Origin: an uncultured Aquimarina sp.
GTDB lineage: Bacteria; Bacteroidota; Bacteroidia; Flavobacteriales; Flavobacteriaceae
Direction of reading: 5' to 3'
Assembly: GCA_937958985.1 (NCBI GenBank)
Contig: CALGLV010000009.1
Coordinates: 83,686 to 147,685 of the forward strand
DNA: 64,000 nt
The notes under the pieces were generated by a model. It made no database searches, was not told where the DNA came from, and worked only from the letters and a program-made list of their open reading frames with translations. Position numbers and translations under genes: made by a program. Every line of letters begins with the position of its first letter. Position 1 is the first letter of the stretch. Shown one piece after another: positions 1-9,282 of this stretch.

Positions 1-2595
1 AAAAATAACGCCCTGTTAAACTTGTCTTTAATGACAGGGCATATTGGTAAACCAGGTTCAGGACCTTTTTCGCTAACAGGCCAACCCAATGCAATGGGAG
101 GAAGAGAAGTTGGTGGAATGGCTAATTTATTAGCAGTTCACAAAGACCTTGGCAATGAAGAACACCGTAAGGAAGTGGCTAATTTTTGGGGAGGAAAAGA
201 AATTTCTGAAAAACCCGGATTTACAGCAACTCAAATGATAGATGCTTTAGAGAGTGGTGAATTAAAAGCCATTTGGATAGCTTGTACCAATCCGTTGGTA
301 AGTTTACCAAACTCTAATAAAGTAGAAAAAGCATTAAAGAAGGCGAAATTTGTGGTAGTGCAAGAAATTTCTTCAAATGCCGAAACTTTAGAGTATGCCG
401 ATTTAGTACTACCCGCGGCTGCTTGGGCAGAAAAGGAAGGTACTATGACGAATAGTGAGCGAAGAATTTCTCACTTATCAAAAGTAACTGAAGCACCTGG
501 GCAAGCACTTGCCGATGCTGAAATTATTTGGAGGTTTGCTCAAAAAATGGGATACGAAAGCTTCAATTACGAACATGTTTCTGAAGTTTACCACGAGTAC
601 ATTCGTATGACCGAGGGTACCAGTATTGATATTTCAGGATTAAGTTACGATCGATTACAAAAAGAAGGTAGTTTTCAGTGGCCTGTACCTGTTGCAGGGC
701 ACCCAGGAACACCAAGATTATTTACCGACCATAAATTTTATACCGATAATGGGAGAGCCAAATTTATGGTTCCTCAATTCACATCACCAAATTCAGAAAA
801 AACAAGTTCTGATTATCCATTAGTACTTACCTCGGGTAGAATTAGAGATCAATGGCATACACGTACCAAAACAGGTAAAGTAAATCGATTATTAACTCAT
901 ATTCAAGATCCTTATATTGAAATTAATCAGGTAGATGCTTTTGTTAGAAACTTGAAAGATGGTGATATTGCTACCGTAACAAGTAAGCGAGGAAAAACGC
1001 AAGTAAAAGTTGTTGTGGCCGATACTATTAATAAAGGGGTAGTATTTATGCCAATACACTGGGGTAAAATTTTTGGGAATGATTATGCTAGAGTTAACAA
1101 CTTAACTACAAGTATTGTAGATCCAATATCTAAGGAACCAGACTTTAAATATTCAGCCGTACAAATTGAAAAATTTGTAAAGGAAAAGCAAAAAATATGT
1201 ATCGTAGGTGCAGGTACTGCTGCATTTAGGTTTATACAAACTTATAGGGAACATAATACCGAAGATGAAATTGTAGTATTTTGCAAAGAACAGTATCCTT
1301 TTTATAACCGCGTATTACTTCCGGAATATGTGTCGGAAGAATTGACATGGGATCAACTTCAAAAATTGAGAGAAGGGGAGTTAGAGCGTTTCAATATTAG
1401 ATTAGAAACTAGCAATCCTGCAGAAGAGATTAATAAGGAAGAAAAATATATTATTGACAGTAAAGGAGAGAAGCACAATTACGATGTGGTGTTAATGGCC
1501 ACAGGGAGTAGGGCTTTTGTTCCTAAAGAAGTTCCTATTCACTTACCAGGTCGATTTACAATGAGAGATCGTTCTGATGCTGATGCGTTAAAAAATTACT
1601 TAGATGATTCTAAAATACCTCAAGATAACCAGCATGTAGTTATTATTGGTGGAGGATTGCTAGGGCTTGAACTAGCAGCTTCTCTTAGGAAAATTGGAGT
1701 TAATATCACAATTATACAAAGAGGTAGTCGTTTAATGGAACGTCAGTTAGACGTAGTGGCTAGTCGCTTATTGGCAGATGATGTTAGGGATAGAGGGATT
1801 CAAGTTTACTTTGATAATGAGGTCGATACTGTTTTTAATTCTTCAGACTATAATTTATCTGTTACTCTAAAAACAGGAAGGGAAATTAATTGTAATGCTG
1901 TAGTATATTCTATAGGAACCATTCCTAATATTGAACTAGCAAAGCAAGTTGGTTTAAATTGCAAACGAGGAATTGTAGTAAATCATTACTTGCAAACTTC
2001 CGATCCGGATATTTTTGCTGTAGGTGAAATTGCCGATTTCGAAGGCAGTTTGTATGGTATTACAGCAGCAGCTGAGCAGCAGGCAGATATTGTTGCCCGA
2101 TTCCTTTTAGGAGATTATTCGGCGATTTATAAAGGGTCTGTTTTCATGAATATTCTGAAATTTGAGGATTTAGATTTATGCAGTATTGGTACGTTGGATT
2201 ACCCACAAGATGACCCTGCTTATCAAGAAATTCTATTAATGGATGTTTCCAAGCGTTTTTATAAAAAATGTATTGTTTATAACGATTGGCTTATTGGGGC
2301 TATTTTAATGGGTGATAAAAGTGAATTCGCAGAATTTAAACGCTTAATTGAAGAAAAAATAGAACTTTCTGAAAAGAGAGAAGAATTATTAAGAAGTAGT
2401 AAAGTAGACGAGCCGGTTATAGGTAAATTAGTATGTTCTTGTAGTCAAGTAGGTGAAGGTAATTTAGAGGCTGCTATTAAAAATGGTTGTCAAGATTTTG
2501 CGAAACTTTGTCAACAAACTGGCGCTGGTTTAGGTTGCGGAAGTTGTAAAAGTGAAGTAAAACAAATTATGGAAAACGTAATGCAACCAGCTTAA
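1..2595 (+). CDS. nasA: Assimilatory nitrate reductase fused to NirB-like FAD/NAD(P) module and BFD domain (5' partial)
   Basis: The reading frame is open from base 1, so the N-terminal [4Fe-4S] and most molybdopterin domains lie outside the window. Visible order: end of the molybdopterin oxidoreductase domain (GHIGKPGSGPFSLTGQPNA), molybdopterin dinucleotide-binding beta-barrel (about residues 265-390), then a pyridine-nucleotide disulfide oxidoreductase with two Rossmann motifs (IVGAGTAAF near 395, IIGGGLLGLEL near 545), then a BFD-like [2Fe-2S] domain with CxC-x31-CxxC at the C-terminus. Nitrate is reduced to nitrite at Mo; the flavin and [2Fe-2S] modules plausibly relay electrons from NAD(P)H or reduced carriers. 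Cytoplasmic, with no signal sequence visible. It lies 11 bp upstream of the rubredoxin-fusion gene, so the two are probably co-transcribed. The family call is firm; the electron donor is inferred. Confidence 0.88.
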   Translation, partial: KNNALLNLSLMTGHIGKPGSGPFSLTGQPNAMGGREVGGMANLLAVHKDLGNEEHRKEVANFWGGKEISEKPGFTATQMIDALESGELKAIWIACTNPLVSLPNSNKVEKALKKAKFVVVQEISSNAETLEYADLVLPAAAWAEKEGTMTNSERRISHLSKVTEAPGQALADAEIIWRFAQKMGYESFNYEHVSEVYHEYIRMTEGTSIDISGLSYDRLQKEGSFQWPVPVAGHPGTPRLFTDHKFYTDNGRAKFMVPQFTSPNSEKTSSDYPLVLTSGRIRDQWHTRTKTGKVNRLLTHIQDPYIEINQVDAFVRNLKDGDIATVTSKRGKTQVKVVVADTINKGVVFMPIHWGKIFGNDYARVNNLTTSIVDPISKEPDFKYSAVQIEKFVKEKQKICIVGAGTAAFRFIQTYREHNTEDEIVVFCKEQYPFYNRVLLPEYVSEELTWDQLQKLREGELERFNIRLETSNPAEEINKEEKYIIDSKGEKHNYDVVLMATGSRAFVPKEVPIHLPGRFTMRDRSDADALKNYLDDSKIPQDNQHVVIIGGGLLGLELAASLRKIGVNITIIQRGSRLMERQLDVVASRLLADDVRDRGIQVYFDNEVDTVFNSSDYNLSVTLKTGREINCNAVVYSIGTIPNIELAKQVGLNCKRGIVVNHYLQTSDPDIFAVGEIADFEGSLYGITAAAEQQADIVARFLLGDYSAIYKGSVFMNILKFEDLDLCSIGTLDYPQDDPAYQEILLMDVSKRFYKKCIVYNDWLIGAILMGDKSEFAEFKRLIEEKIELSEKREELLRSSKVDEPVIGKLVCSCSQVGEGNLEAAIKNGCQDFAKLCQQTGAGLGCGSCKSEVKQIMENVMQPA

Positions 2596-2606
2596 AAGTT
2601 ATAATT

Positions 2607-4058
2607 ATGAAAACAGAATTACAACGCTTTCAAATTAAAGGAGGAATTATATCTCCTGGAGAATTACTAAAATTAATAACTAAAGCAGAGAGCATAGGTT
2701 TAGATTCACTTCATTTTGGATCTCGTCAAGATATATTATTTCCAGAAAAAAATAATAATAAAGATATTGCTGAGGAGCATCAGAACTTTGATTCAAGTAT
2801 GTTTGCGCTTCCCGAGCATCAAAACATAATGAGCTCCTATGTAAGTATCGATATATTCCCGTCAACGGTTTGGCTTCGTGGAACCACATATTTATACATA
2901 TTAGAAGAGTTCAGGTATGCTCCTAAACTGAAAATTAATATTGTAGATCCTAAACAGCAAATGGTACCTCTGTTTTCGGGAGAATTAAATTTTATAGCTT
3001 CAGAACATGAGGATTATTGGTTTTTATATGCAAAACTACCAGGGATAGAGCAAGGGTATTACCCAGTACTTATTTATACTTGGGATATAGCACATATGTG
3101 TGAGTTGGTAGAGGATATTTACCGAAATGTTTCAACGGTTGAGGGGTTATTTGAAGCTTTAAATGGTACTACTTCTTTAAACAGTAAAACCATAAAGAAA
3201 AAACTAACTGTAAATTTTTCTCCATTCCCTTATTATGAAGGAATGAATAAAATGAGAACTAATGAATATTGGTTGGGATTGTATTGGAGAAATAACAAGT
3301 ATAATATTGACTTTTTAAAGGCCTTATGTACTTTTTGTGTAGATAATAGAATTGGTAAAATTTGTTTAACTCCTTGGAAGTCTTTTATAGTTAAAGGAAT
3401 TCAAGCAAGTTCAAAAATATTATTAGAAAAGTTATTAGGGCAGTACGGTATTAATGTACGTCACTCTGCCTTGGAGTTAAATTGGCACTTACCGGTAGAT
3501 AATCAGCAGGCTCTAGATTTAAAGAAGAACTTAGTATTAAATTTCGATCAAAATGATATTAGTACTTACGGATTAACTTTCGGAGTAACTACAGAGGCAA
3601 ATAGGAATAAATATTTTACCTCAATTGTAATTGAAATTAACCCAATACCTCAAATTCAAAATAAAGAATTTATAATTAGACCAACTTATAATGTGGTTTA
3701 TGCAAAAAGTTTTAATCCTAATACACGTAGCTATGTAGTTTATGCACAGGATGTTGATATGATGGATTTGCCGAATTTATTGATGGAACTTACAAAAACG
3801 TATTTTGAAAATTTAGATTCTCAAGTAACAGATATAATAAAACCCGGTTCTTTACGTTTTAAGGAAGAGAAAATTGTTTTGGAAGTATATCAATGTGCTA
3901 ACTGTAAAACAATTTACGACCCGTCTGTTGGTGATAAAGAGCAATATATAGAGGCAGGTACTTTTTATGAAGATTTACCAGAGACTTATCGTTGTGCTTT
4001 ATGTGATAGTAGTTTGTCAGATTTTGTACCAACAGAAATGGAGTTTATAGAAAAATAA
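2607..4058 (+). CDS. Siroheme-reductase-like half-domain protein with C-terminal rubredoxin
   Basis: 483 residues. The first about 420 residues resemble the ferredoxin-like half-domains of nitrite/sulfite reductases and CobG (KGGIISPGELLKLI near the start; KICLTPWKSFIVKGI near residue 250), but there is no C-x5-C...C-x3-C set to hold siroheme and [4Fe-4S]. The last 57 residues are a rubredoxin with CxxC at 430/433 and 463/466, an Fe(Cys)4 site with a 29-residue gap. It directly follows the nitrate reductase fusion and is closed by its own terminator, so it is probably an electron carrier or adaptor for nitrate/nitrite reduction. No signal peptide, so cytoplasmic. The rubredoxin is certain; the N-terminal homology is recognised by motif only. 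Confidence 0.75.
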   Translation: MKTELQRFQIKGGIISPGELLKLITKAESIGLDSLHFGSRQDILFPEKNNNKDIAEEHQNFDSSMFALPEHQNIMSSYVSIDIFPSTVWLRGTTYLYILEEFRYAPKLKINIVDPKQQMVPLFSGELNFIASEHEDYWFLYAKLPGIEQGYYPVLIYTWDIAHMCELVEDIYRNVSTVEGLFEALNGTTSLNSKTIKKKLTVNFSPFPYYEGMNKMRTNEYWLGLYWRNNKYNIDFLKALCTFCVDNRIGKICLTPWKSFIVKGIQASSKILLEKLLGQYGINVRHSALELNWHLPVDNQQALDLKKNLVLNFDQNDISTYGLTFGVTTEANRNKYFTSIVIEINPIPQIQNKEFIIRPTYNVVYAKSFNPNTRSYVVYAQDVDMMDLPNLLMELTKTYFENLDSQVTDIIKPGSLRFKEEKIVLEVYQCANCKTIYDPSVGDKEQYIEAGTFYEDLPETYRCALCDSSLSDFVPTEMEFIEK

Positions 4059-4088
4059 TTTTTGTTCCCCAACAAAAATTTATCCTAC

Positions 4089-4123
4089 AAAACCTGTAAA
4101 TAGAAAAATTTACAGGTTTTTTT
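4089..4123 (+). terminator. Rho-independent terminator after nitrate cluster
   Basis: A stem AAACCTGTAAAT / ATTTACAGGTTT with a short A-rich loop is followed by a run of T. It lies 30 bp after the rubredoxin-fusion stop codon and separates the nitrate genes from the metal operon. Confidence 0.85.
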
Positions 4124-4193
4124 ATGCCTAAAAAGTAAAATTATTCAATCTATATTATTTAAAGATCTTTATGAATAAACAATATGGTTAAGC

Positions 4194-4201
4194 TATATTT
4201 G
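4194..4201 (+). promoter_or_regulatory. -7 promoter box of the metal-uptake operon
   Basis: TATATTTG matches the Bacteroidetes -7 consensus TAnnTTTG exactly. It is 32 bp before the regulator start codon. I see no convincing TTG at -33. Transcription would start a few bases downstream, inside or next to the palindrome at 4209-4224. Confidence 0.5.
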
Positions 4202-4208
4202 TTTTATT

Positions 4209-4224
4209 TTTAAGTATACTTAAA
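4209..4224. promoter_or_regulatory. 16-bp perfect palindrome, candidate DtxR-family operator
   Basis: TTTAAGTATACTTAAA is a perfect inverted repeat starting 7 bp after the -7 box and ending 8 bp before the DtxR-family start codon. Its shape (TTTAxGTA/TACxTAAA) is close to the known DtxR/MntR-type boxes of the TTAGGTxxxxACCTAA kind. Bound repressor would cover the expected transcription start, giving metal-dependent autorepression of the whole operon. The palindrome is directly visible; the protein that binds it is inferred from position. Confidence 0.55.
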
Positions 4225-4232
4225 TAATAGTT

Positions 4233-4892
4233 ATGTCAGTTGCAATTGAAAATTTTGTAAAAGCAATATATCAGTTTAGTAAGCATAGTGAATATGATAC
4301 TAAACCGAGTACTGTGGCTAAGAAATTAGGTATTACTAGTGCAGGAGCTACTGATATGTCTAAAAAATTAGCGCTGAAAGGGCTGTTAGATTATGAGAAA
4401 TACCAAGAGTTAAAACTCACGCCTAAAGGAGAATTAATGGCCTTACGTGTAGTTCGTAAACATCGTATTTGGGAATCTTTTCTTTTTAAATTGTTAGATT
4501 TATCCCTTCATGAAATTCATAGAGAAGCCGAGTTACTAGAGCATGAAACTTCCGATTTCTTAGCCGAAAAAATACATAAATATTTAGGTTACCCCGATTT
4601 TGATCCTCACGGAGACCCTATACCCAATATTGAGGGGAAGTTTCCTGTAATAAAGGATTCTGTAGCCTTATCGAAAGCGGCAATAAACAAAACTTATAGA
4701 ATATCCAGATTGCAAAGTGATGATAAAGAATTCTTTGATTTCTGCGCAGATCATAAACTTATAAATGGCGAGCTTATTTCGGTAGATAAACAATTTGAAA
4801 AAACCCAAATGACTCAAGTTAAAGTAAACGGTATAACCTTACTATTAAATTATAATTTTACTTCATTAATACAATTAATAGATGTTCAATAA
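4233..4892 (+). CDS. DtxR/MntR-family metal-dependent transcriptional regulator
   Basis: 219 residues, the usual length for the three-domain form. Residues 1-65 form the winged helix (VAKKLGITSAGATDMSKKLALKG is the recognition region). About 75-135 form the metal-binding dimerisation domain (HRIWESFLF and the HREAELLEHE stretch carry likely His/Glu ligands). About 150-219 form the FeoA/SH3-like domain. The family represses uptake genes when Mn(II) or Fe(II) is bound. It is first in a five-gene operon and its stop overlaps the next start by 11 bp, implying translational coupling. The metal is not decided by sequence: the context suggests Mn or Zn. Confidence 0.88.
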   Translation: MSVAIENFVKAIYQFSKHSEYDTKPSTVAKKLGITSAGATDMSKKLALKGLLDYEKYQELKLTPKGELMALRVVRKHRIWESFLFKLLDLSLHEIHREAELLEHETSDFLAEKIHKYLGYPDFDPHGDPIPNIEGKFPVIKDSVALSKAAINKTYRISRLQSDDKEFFDFCADHKLINGELISVDKQFEKTQMTQVKVNGITLLLNYNFTSLIQLIDVQ

Positions 4893-7164
4893 ATTAAGTT
4901 TATTGTTAATTATCCTTTCGCAAGTAGTGTTAGGTCAAAATCAAGAAATTACAGGTAGTATAACATTAGAAAATGAGTTAGTCTTAGGAGCTGAAATAAT
5001 AATTAAAGAACTCAATAAAGCCACAACATCTAATGAAAATGGAAAGTTTATTTTAACAGATATCCCTAAGGGAACATATGTTATAGAAGTATCTTATATT
5101 GGAACAGAAACGGTTTTAAAAAAAATCATGCTGAATGATCAACCGATATCTATTTCAATAAAGCTTATTTCAAATAGTTCTTTAGATGAAGTTATAGTAT
5201 CAGTACCAGGTTCTAAGCTTCAAAAAGATTTAGTAGTTAATGTAGAAAAGAAAAAGCTTTCAGAAATAAACAAAGAAACCTCCTCAACCTTAGCAGAAAG
5301 TATAGCAAACATTAATGGAATATCTCAAAACAGTACGGGTAGCAGTATTGGTAAACCTGTAATTAGAGGATTAACAAGTAATAGGGTAGTAACTTTTGCA
5401 CAGGGCACAAGAGTAGAAAACCAGCAATGGGGAGCCGAGCATGGTTTGGGAGTTAGTAGTAATGGTATTAAAAGTGTAGAAGTAATTAAGGGACCTGCCT
5501 CGTTACTTTATGGTTCTGATGCTATTGGGGGAGTGCTTTACTTTGTGGATGAAGACTTTACAAAACAAAAAATTAAAGGCGTTGTGGAGACAACATACTT
5601 TAATAATGCCGAAAATATCCAAACTCGTGCAGGGGTAAAACTTGGTTTTGGTGATTTTAAAATAAATACTTTTTTAGGTCAAAATTCTGCAGGGGATTAT
5701 AAAATTTCTAAGAATGCTAATTTTAATGCAGACCGAGTATTTAATACTCGTTTTGACGAGCGTAATGCTAAAATTAGTTTAGGACTATTAAAGGAAAATT
5801 ATCAAAGTAAATTAACATATAGTTATTTAAATAACTTTTTTGGTATTCCAGTGCCCTCCGATAATCCAATTTTTACAGATGATTTAAATAGAAATTTAGA
5901 TTTACTAGCTCCAATTGACGGGCCTCTTCAAAATTTTGTATTACCATTTCAGGATGTTACTCAGCATATAATATCTTCTGAAAATAAGTTTAACATTAAA
6001 GAAAGTGATGCCTTACTAACGTTAGGATATTCGATAAATGATAGGCAAGAGTTTAATGATGTAGAAACAACACCAGATTTACATTTGTATTTACAGGTAT
6101 TTAATTATAATTTAAAAATATCGGACCTTATAAAGACCGATAAGTTTGATTTAACAGCAGGAGCACAAGGTTTATTTCAAGATACAGAAAACAGAGGTAA
6201 TGTATTTTTAATTCCTGATGGCAAAAGTGCCGAGAATGGTTTGTACGGATTATTGAATTATAAAGTACACAGTAATCTTAGATTTCAGGCAGGGTTAAGG
6301 TTTGATAGTAAACGATTGGAAGCTGAAGGTATTGTTATTGATGAAAACACAAGTTTTTCGGCTTTTGATGAAACTTATAATACTTTAAATTATTCAATAG
6401 GTGCAAAATATGATGTAAATGATTTTTCATTTAGATTTAATATAGCATCAGGCTATAGAGCTCCTAATGCTTCAGAATTATTATCCAATGGAGAGCATGG
6501 AGGTACTGGACAGATAGAGCGGGGAGATCCAACTTTAGAGAGTGAATCTGCCACTCAATTTGATTTTGCGTTGAATTATAAAAATACAGAGGGACTAAAT
6601 ATTACTATAAATCCATTTGTAAACATAATCGATAATTATATATTTCTTTCCCCTACAGGAGTGGTCGATCCTAATTTAAGATTACCAATTTTTGAATATT
6701 TACAAGAAAACGCTTTGTTGTTTGGGGGAGAACTTAACTTAAATTATGTGCCTAATTTTGCGCCCAAATTAATAGTGCAAACAGGTGCAGCATTAACTTA
6801 TGGTAACGATAGTGATGGTAATCCTTTGCCGTTTATTCCGCCAGTTAATTTCAATACTAAAATTTCATACAATATTAATTTAGGAAAACAACTAAAGTTG
6901 GATAGCCTTTATTTTCAGCAGCAAAACTTTATTGCGCAAAATAGGGTGGCAAATGGAGAGTTAAAAAATAATGACTATCATTTAGTTGATTTAGGTTTGA
7001 ATGCATCCTATAAAAGCTTTAATTTTAGCGCTTCGGTTAAAAATGTGTTTGATATCGTTTACACCGATCATTTATCACGTTTGAAAACCTCTTTTGCAGA
7101 ATCAAATATTGTAGTTCCCAATCCGGGAAGAGATATTGTTTTCAATTTAAATTATAATTTTTAA
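4882..7164 (+). CDS. TonB-dependent outer-membrane receptor, probable divalent-metal (ZnuD-like) type
   Basis: 760 residues. Signal peptide 1-18 (ends LGQ), carboxypeptidase-regulatory-like beta-sandwich about 22-98, plug about 120-225 with VIKGPASLLYGSDAIGG, then a 22-strand barrel ending in an aromatic residue (LNYNF). The stretch SNGEHGGTGQIERGDPTLE in a barrel loop resembles the NGPHxATGTFExGDPxL signature of ZnuD-type zinc receptors. It lies between the DtxR-type regulator and periplasmic metal-binding genes, so it should bring a divalent cation across the outer membrane using TonB. The substrate (Zn versus Mn) is inferred. Confidence 0.88.
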   Translation: MFNKLSLLLIILSQVVLGQNQEITGSITLENELVLGAEIIIKELNKATTSNENGKFILTDIPKGTYVIEVSYIGTETVLKKIMLNDQPISISIKLISNSSLDEVIVSVPGSKLQKDLVVNVEKKKLSEINKETSSTLAESIANINGISQNSTGSSIGKPVIRGLTSNRVVTFAQGTRVENQQWGAEHGLGVSSNGIKSVEVIKGPASLLYGSDAIGGVLYFVDEDFTKQKIKGVVETTYFNNAENIQTRAGVKLGFGDFKINTFLGQNSAGDYKISKNANFNADRVFNTRFDERNAKISLGLLKENYQSKLTYSYLNNFFGIPVPSDNPIFTDDLNRNLDLLAPIDGPLQNFVLPFQDVTQHIISSENKFNIKESDALLTLGYSINDRQEFNDVETTPDLHLYLQVFNYNLKISDLIKTDKFDLTAGAQGLFQDTENRGNVFLIPDGKSAENGLYGLLNYKVHSNLRFQAGLRFDSKRLEAEGIVIDENTSFSAFDETYNTLNYSIGAKYDVNDFSFRFNIASGYRAPNASELLSNGEHGGTGQIERGDPTLESESATQFDFALNYKNTEGLNITINPFVNIIDNYIFLSPTGVVDPNLRLPIFEYLQENALLFGGELNLNYVPNFAPKLIVQTGAALTYGNDSDGNPLPFIPPVNFNTKISYNINLGKQLKLDSLYFQQQNFIAQNRVANGELKNNDYHLVDLGLNASYKSFNFSASVKNVFDIVYTDHLSRLKTSFAESNIVVPNPGRDIVFNLNYNF

Positions 7165-7170
7165 AAATAA

Positions 7171-7638
7171 GTGAATAGTTTAAAATTCATAGCGCTTTTT
7201 TTGTGTTCCTATAGTTGTTTTGCGCAGCTTAATGAAACAACCTTTAAAGAAATTGATTCGGTACTTTTGAACAAACCAACAATTGTATTTTTAAATACGA
7301 AGTGGTGTAAAAGTTGTCTTTCTATGAAAAGGAAAACGTTTACAGATGAATTATTAATAAACGAATTGAACAGTAATTATTATTTTATTTCTTTTGATGC
7401 TGAATCAAAAGATTCAATTTCATTTAACAACACTATTTATAATTACAAACAACAAAGTAAAAGAAGGGGAATACACGAGTTGGCCGAATTTTTAGGGAAA
7501 TACAAGCATAAAATAAGTTACCCTACTTTAGTATTTTTAAATACAAAGAAACAGGTGGTATTTAGGTCAACTTCAAAACTAAAATCAAAAGGGTTTCTAA
7601 ATTTATTAAAAGAATTAAAAGCACATGAAAAGATATAG
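7171..7638 (+). CDS. Periplasmic thioredoxin-like protein
   Basis: 155 residues, GTG start 6 bp after the receptor stop. Signal peptide 1-19 (ends CFAQ). Thioredoxin-fold start (KPTIVFLNTKWCKSC) has the active CxxC at Cys46/Cys49, with a cis-Pro candidate in ISYPTLVFLNTKK near residue 112. Such proteins reduce or exchange disulfides in the periplasm. It sits inside a metal-uptake operon, so it may keep Cys ligands or the binding protein in the right redox state; that role is inference. Its 3' end overlaps the next start by 14 bp. Confidence 0.78.
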   Translation: MNSLKFIALFLCSYSCFAQLNETTFKEIDSVLLNKPTIVFLNTKWCKSCLSMKRKTFTDELLINELNSNYYFISFDAESKDSISFNNTIYNYKQQSKRRGIHELAEFLGKYKHKISYPTLVFLNTKKQVVFRSTSKLKSKGFLNLLKELKAHEKI

Positions 7639-8542
7639 ATTAATAGCAATAATATTGGTTTCACTTTTATTGAGTTGCAATCAAAAACAGCAAACTAATA
7701 CAGGTAAATTAAATGTGGTAACCACCACAACTATGATTACCGATATGATTACCGCTATTGGTGGGGAGCATATTAATGTAGTGGGTTTAATGGGCAGTGG
7801 AGTAGATCCGCATTTATATAAAGCCAGTGAAGGCGATGTATCTAAATTATCTAGAGCTGATGTTATTTTTTATAACGGTTTACATTTGGAGGGAAAATTA
7901 GAAGATATTTTCGAGAAAATGAAACACAGTAATAAGGAAACGGTAGCTTTATCGAACTCACTTTCAAAAGATAAATTAATAGCTTCCGAAAACTTTGCTT
8001 CTAATTATGACCCTCATATTTGGTTTCAAATTGATTATTGGATTGAATGTGCCAAATATGCGACTAAAGAGTTAAGTAGAATTGATACTAAGAATAAGAT
8101 GAACTACGAAGTTAACTCTAAAAGCTATGTAGAAAAATTACAACTATTGAAGCAAGATAATATTGCTCTAGTAAAAAAACTTCCTAAAGAAAAGCGGGTT
8201 TTAATTACTGCTCACGATGCTTTTAATTATTTTGGTAAGGCATATGGTTTTGAAGTAGTTGGTTTGCAAGGCCTGTCAACAGCAACTGAAGCAGGAGTGC
8301 AAGACGTTCAAAATTTGGCTAACTTTATAATTCAAAAAAATGTAAAAGCTATATTTGTTGAAAGTTCAGTTCCTAAACGAACAATAGAAGCCTTACAAGC
8401 TTCTGTGAAAGCAAAAAACCATAATGTAGAAATAGGAGGAGAGCTATTCTCTGATGCTTTAGGAAGTGCAGGTACAGCTGAAGCTAGTTATATAGGTATG
8501 TACAAGCATAATATCTCAACAATTGTTAATGCATTAAAGTAA
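7625..8542 (+). CDS. Metal ABC transporter substrate-binding lipoprotein (TroA/ZnuA/MntA family)
   Basis: 305 residues. Lipobox LLLSC puts the mature N-terminus at Cys18. Cluster A-I fold with metal ligands in the expected places: His63 (DPHLY), His131 (DPHIW), His197 (AHDAF) and Asp277 (FSDALG). The His3-Asp set and the absence of a His-rich loop resemble TroA-type proteins that bind Mn or Zn, rather than ZnuA with its long His/Asp loop. Overlaps the thioredoxin gene by 14 bp and its last base is the first base of the ATPase start codon. It delivers the cation from the receptor to an inner-membrane permease not present here. Confidence 0.9.
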   Translation: MKRYRLIAIILVSLLLSCNQKQQTNTGKLNVVTTTTMITDMITAIGGEHINVVGLMGSGVDPHLYKASEGDVSKLSRADVIFYNGLHLEGKLEDIFEKMKHSNKETVALSNSLSKDKLIASENFASNYDPHIWFQIDYWIECAKYATKELSRIDTKNKMNYEVNSKSYVEKLQLLKQDNIALVKKLPKEKRVLITAHDAFNYFGKAYGFEVVGLQGLSTATEAGVQDVQNLANFIIQKNVKAIFVESSVPKRTIEALQASVKAKNHNVEIGGELFSDALGSAGTAEASYIGMYKHNISTIVNALK

Positions 8543-9282
8543 TGGATGAAGAAAAATTTGCCGTTAAAATAGATGACCTTACGGTTGCCTACAATTACAA
8601 ACCGGTACTTTGGGATATTGATTTAGCGATCCCAGAAGGTGTGTTAATGGCGATTGTTGGCCCTAATGGTGCAGGAAAATCAACCCTAATAAAATCTATT
8701 TTAGGAATAATAAAACCCATTGCAGGTAAGGTTAGTATATTTGGTAAGCCTTATGAAAAACAACGTTCTTTAGTGGCTTATGTTCCTCAAAAAGGTTCGG
8801 TAGATTGGGATTTTCCTACTACAGCATTAGATGTAGTTTTAATGGGAACTTATGGTAGTTTAGGTTGGGTTAAAAGGCCAGGACAAACTCAAAAAAAGCA
8901 AGCACTTGAAGCTTTAGAAAAAGTTGGAATGCTTCCTTTTAAAAGCAGGCAAATAAGTCAATTATCGGGAGGGCAACAACAGCGCGTTTTTTTAGCACGA
9001 GCTTTGGTGCAAAATGCTGCTATATATTTTATGGATGAACCTTTTCAAGGGGTTGATGCCACTACTGAAATAGCGATTATAAATTTACTTAAAGAACTTC
9101 GTAAGCAAGGTAAAACCGTTATTGTAGTCCATCACGATCTTCAAACAGTACCCGAATATTTTGATTGGGTAACTTTTTTGAATGTAAAAAAAATAGCCAC
9201 AGGTCCAGTTAAAGATATTTTTAATGATGATAATTTAACTAAAACCTACGGTATTAATTATAAAGTAAGTATTCAAAAATAA
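8542..9282 (+). CDS. Metal ABC transporter ATP-binding protein (ZnuC/MntB type)
   Basis: 246 residues, a single ABC domain: Walker [10 protein letters not shown] at 40-48, signature LSGGQQQR at 141-148, Walker B with MDEP at 161-167 and an H-loop His near 197. It matches the Mn/Zn/Fe-chelate ATPase subfamily. Start overlaps the binding-protein stop (ATG within TAATG). The operon ends here at a hairpin and the next gene is on the other strand, so the usual ZnuB/MntC-type permease gene is missing from this locus. Confidence 0.9.
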   Translation: MDEEKFAVKIDDLTVAYNYKPVLWDIDLAIPEGVLMAIVGPNGAGKSTLIKSILGIIKPIAGKVSIFGKPYEKQRSLVAYVPQKGSVDWDFPTTALDVVLMGTYGSLGWVKRPGQTQKKQALEALEKVGMLPFKSRQISQLSGGQQQRVFLARALVQNAAIYFMDEPFQGVDATTEIAIINLLKELRKQGKTVIVVHHDLQTVPEYFDWVTFLNVKKIATGPVKDIFNDDNLTKTYGINYKVSIQK

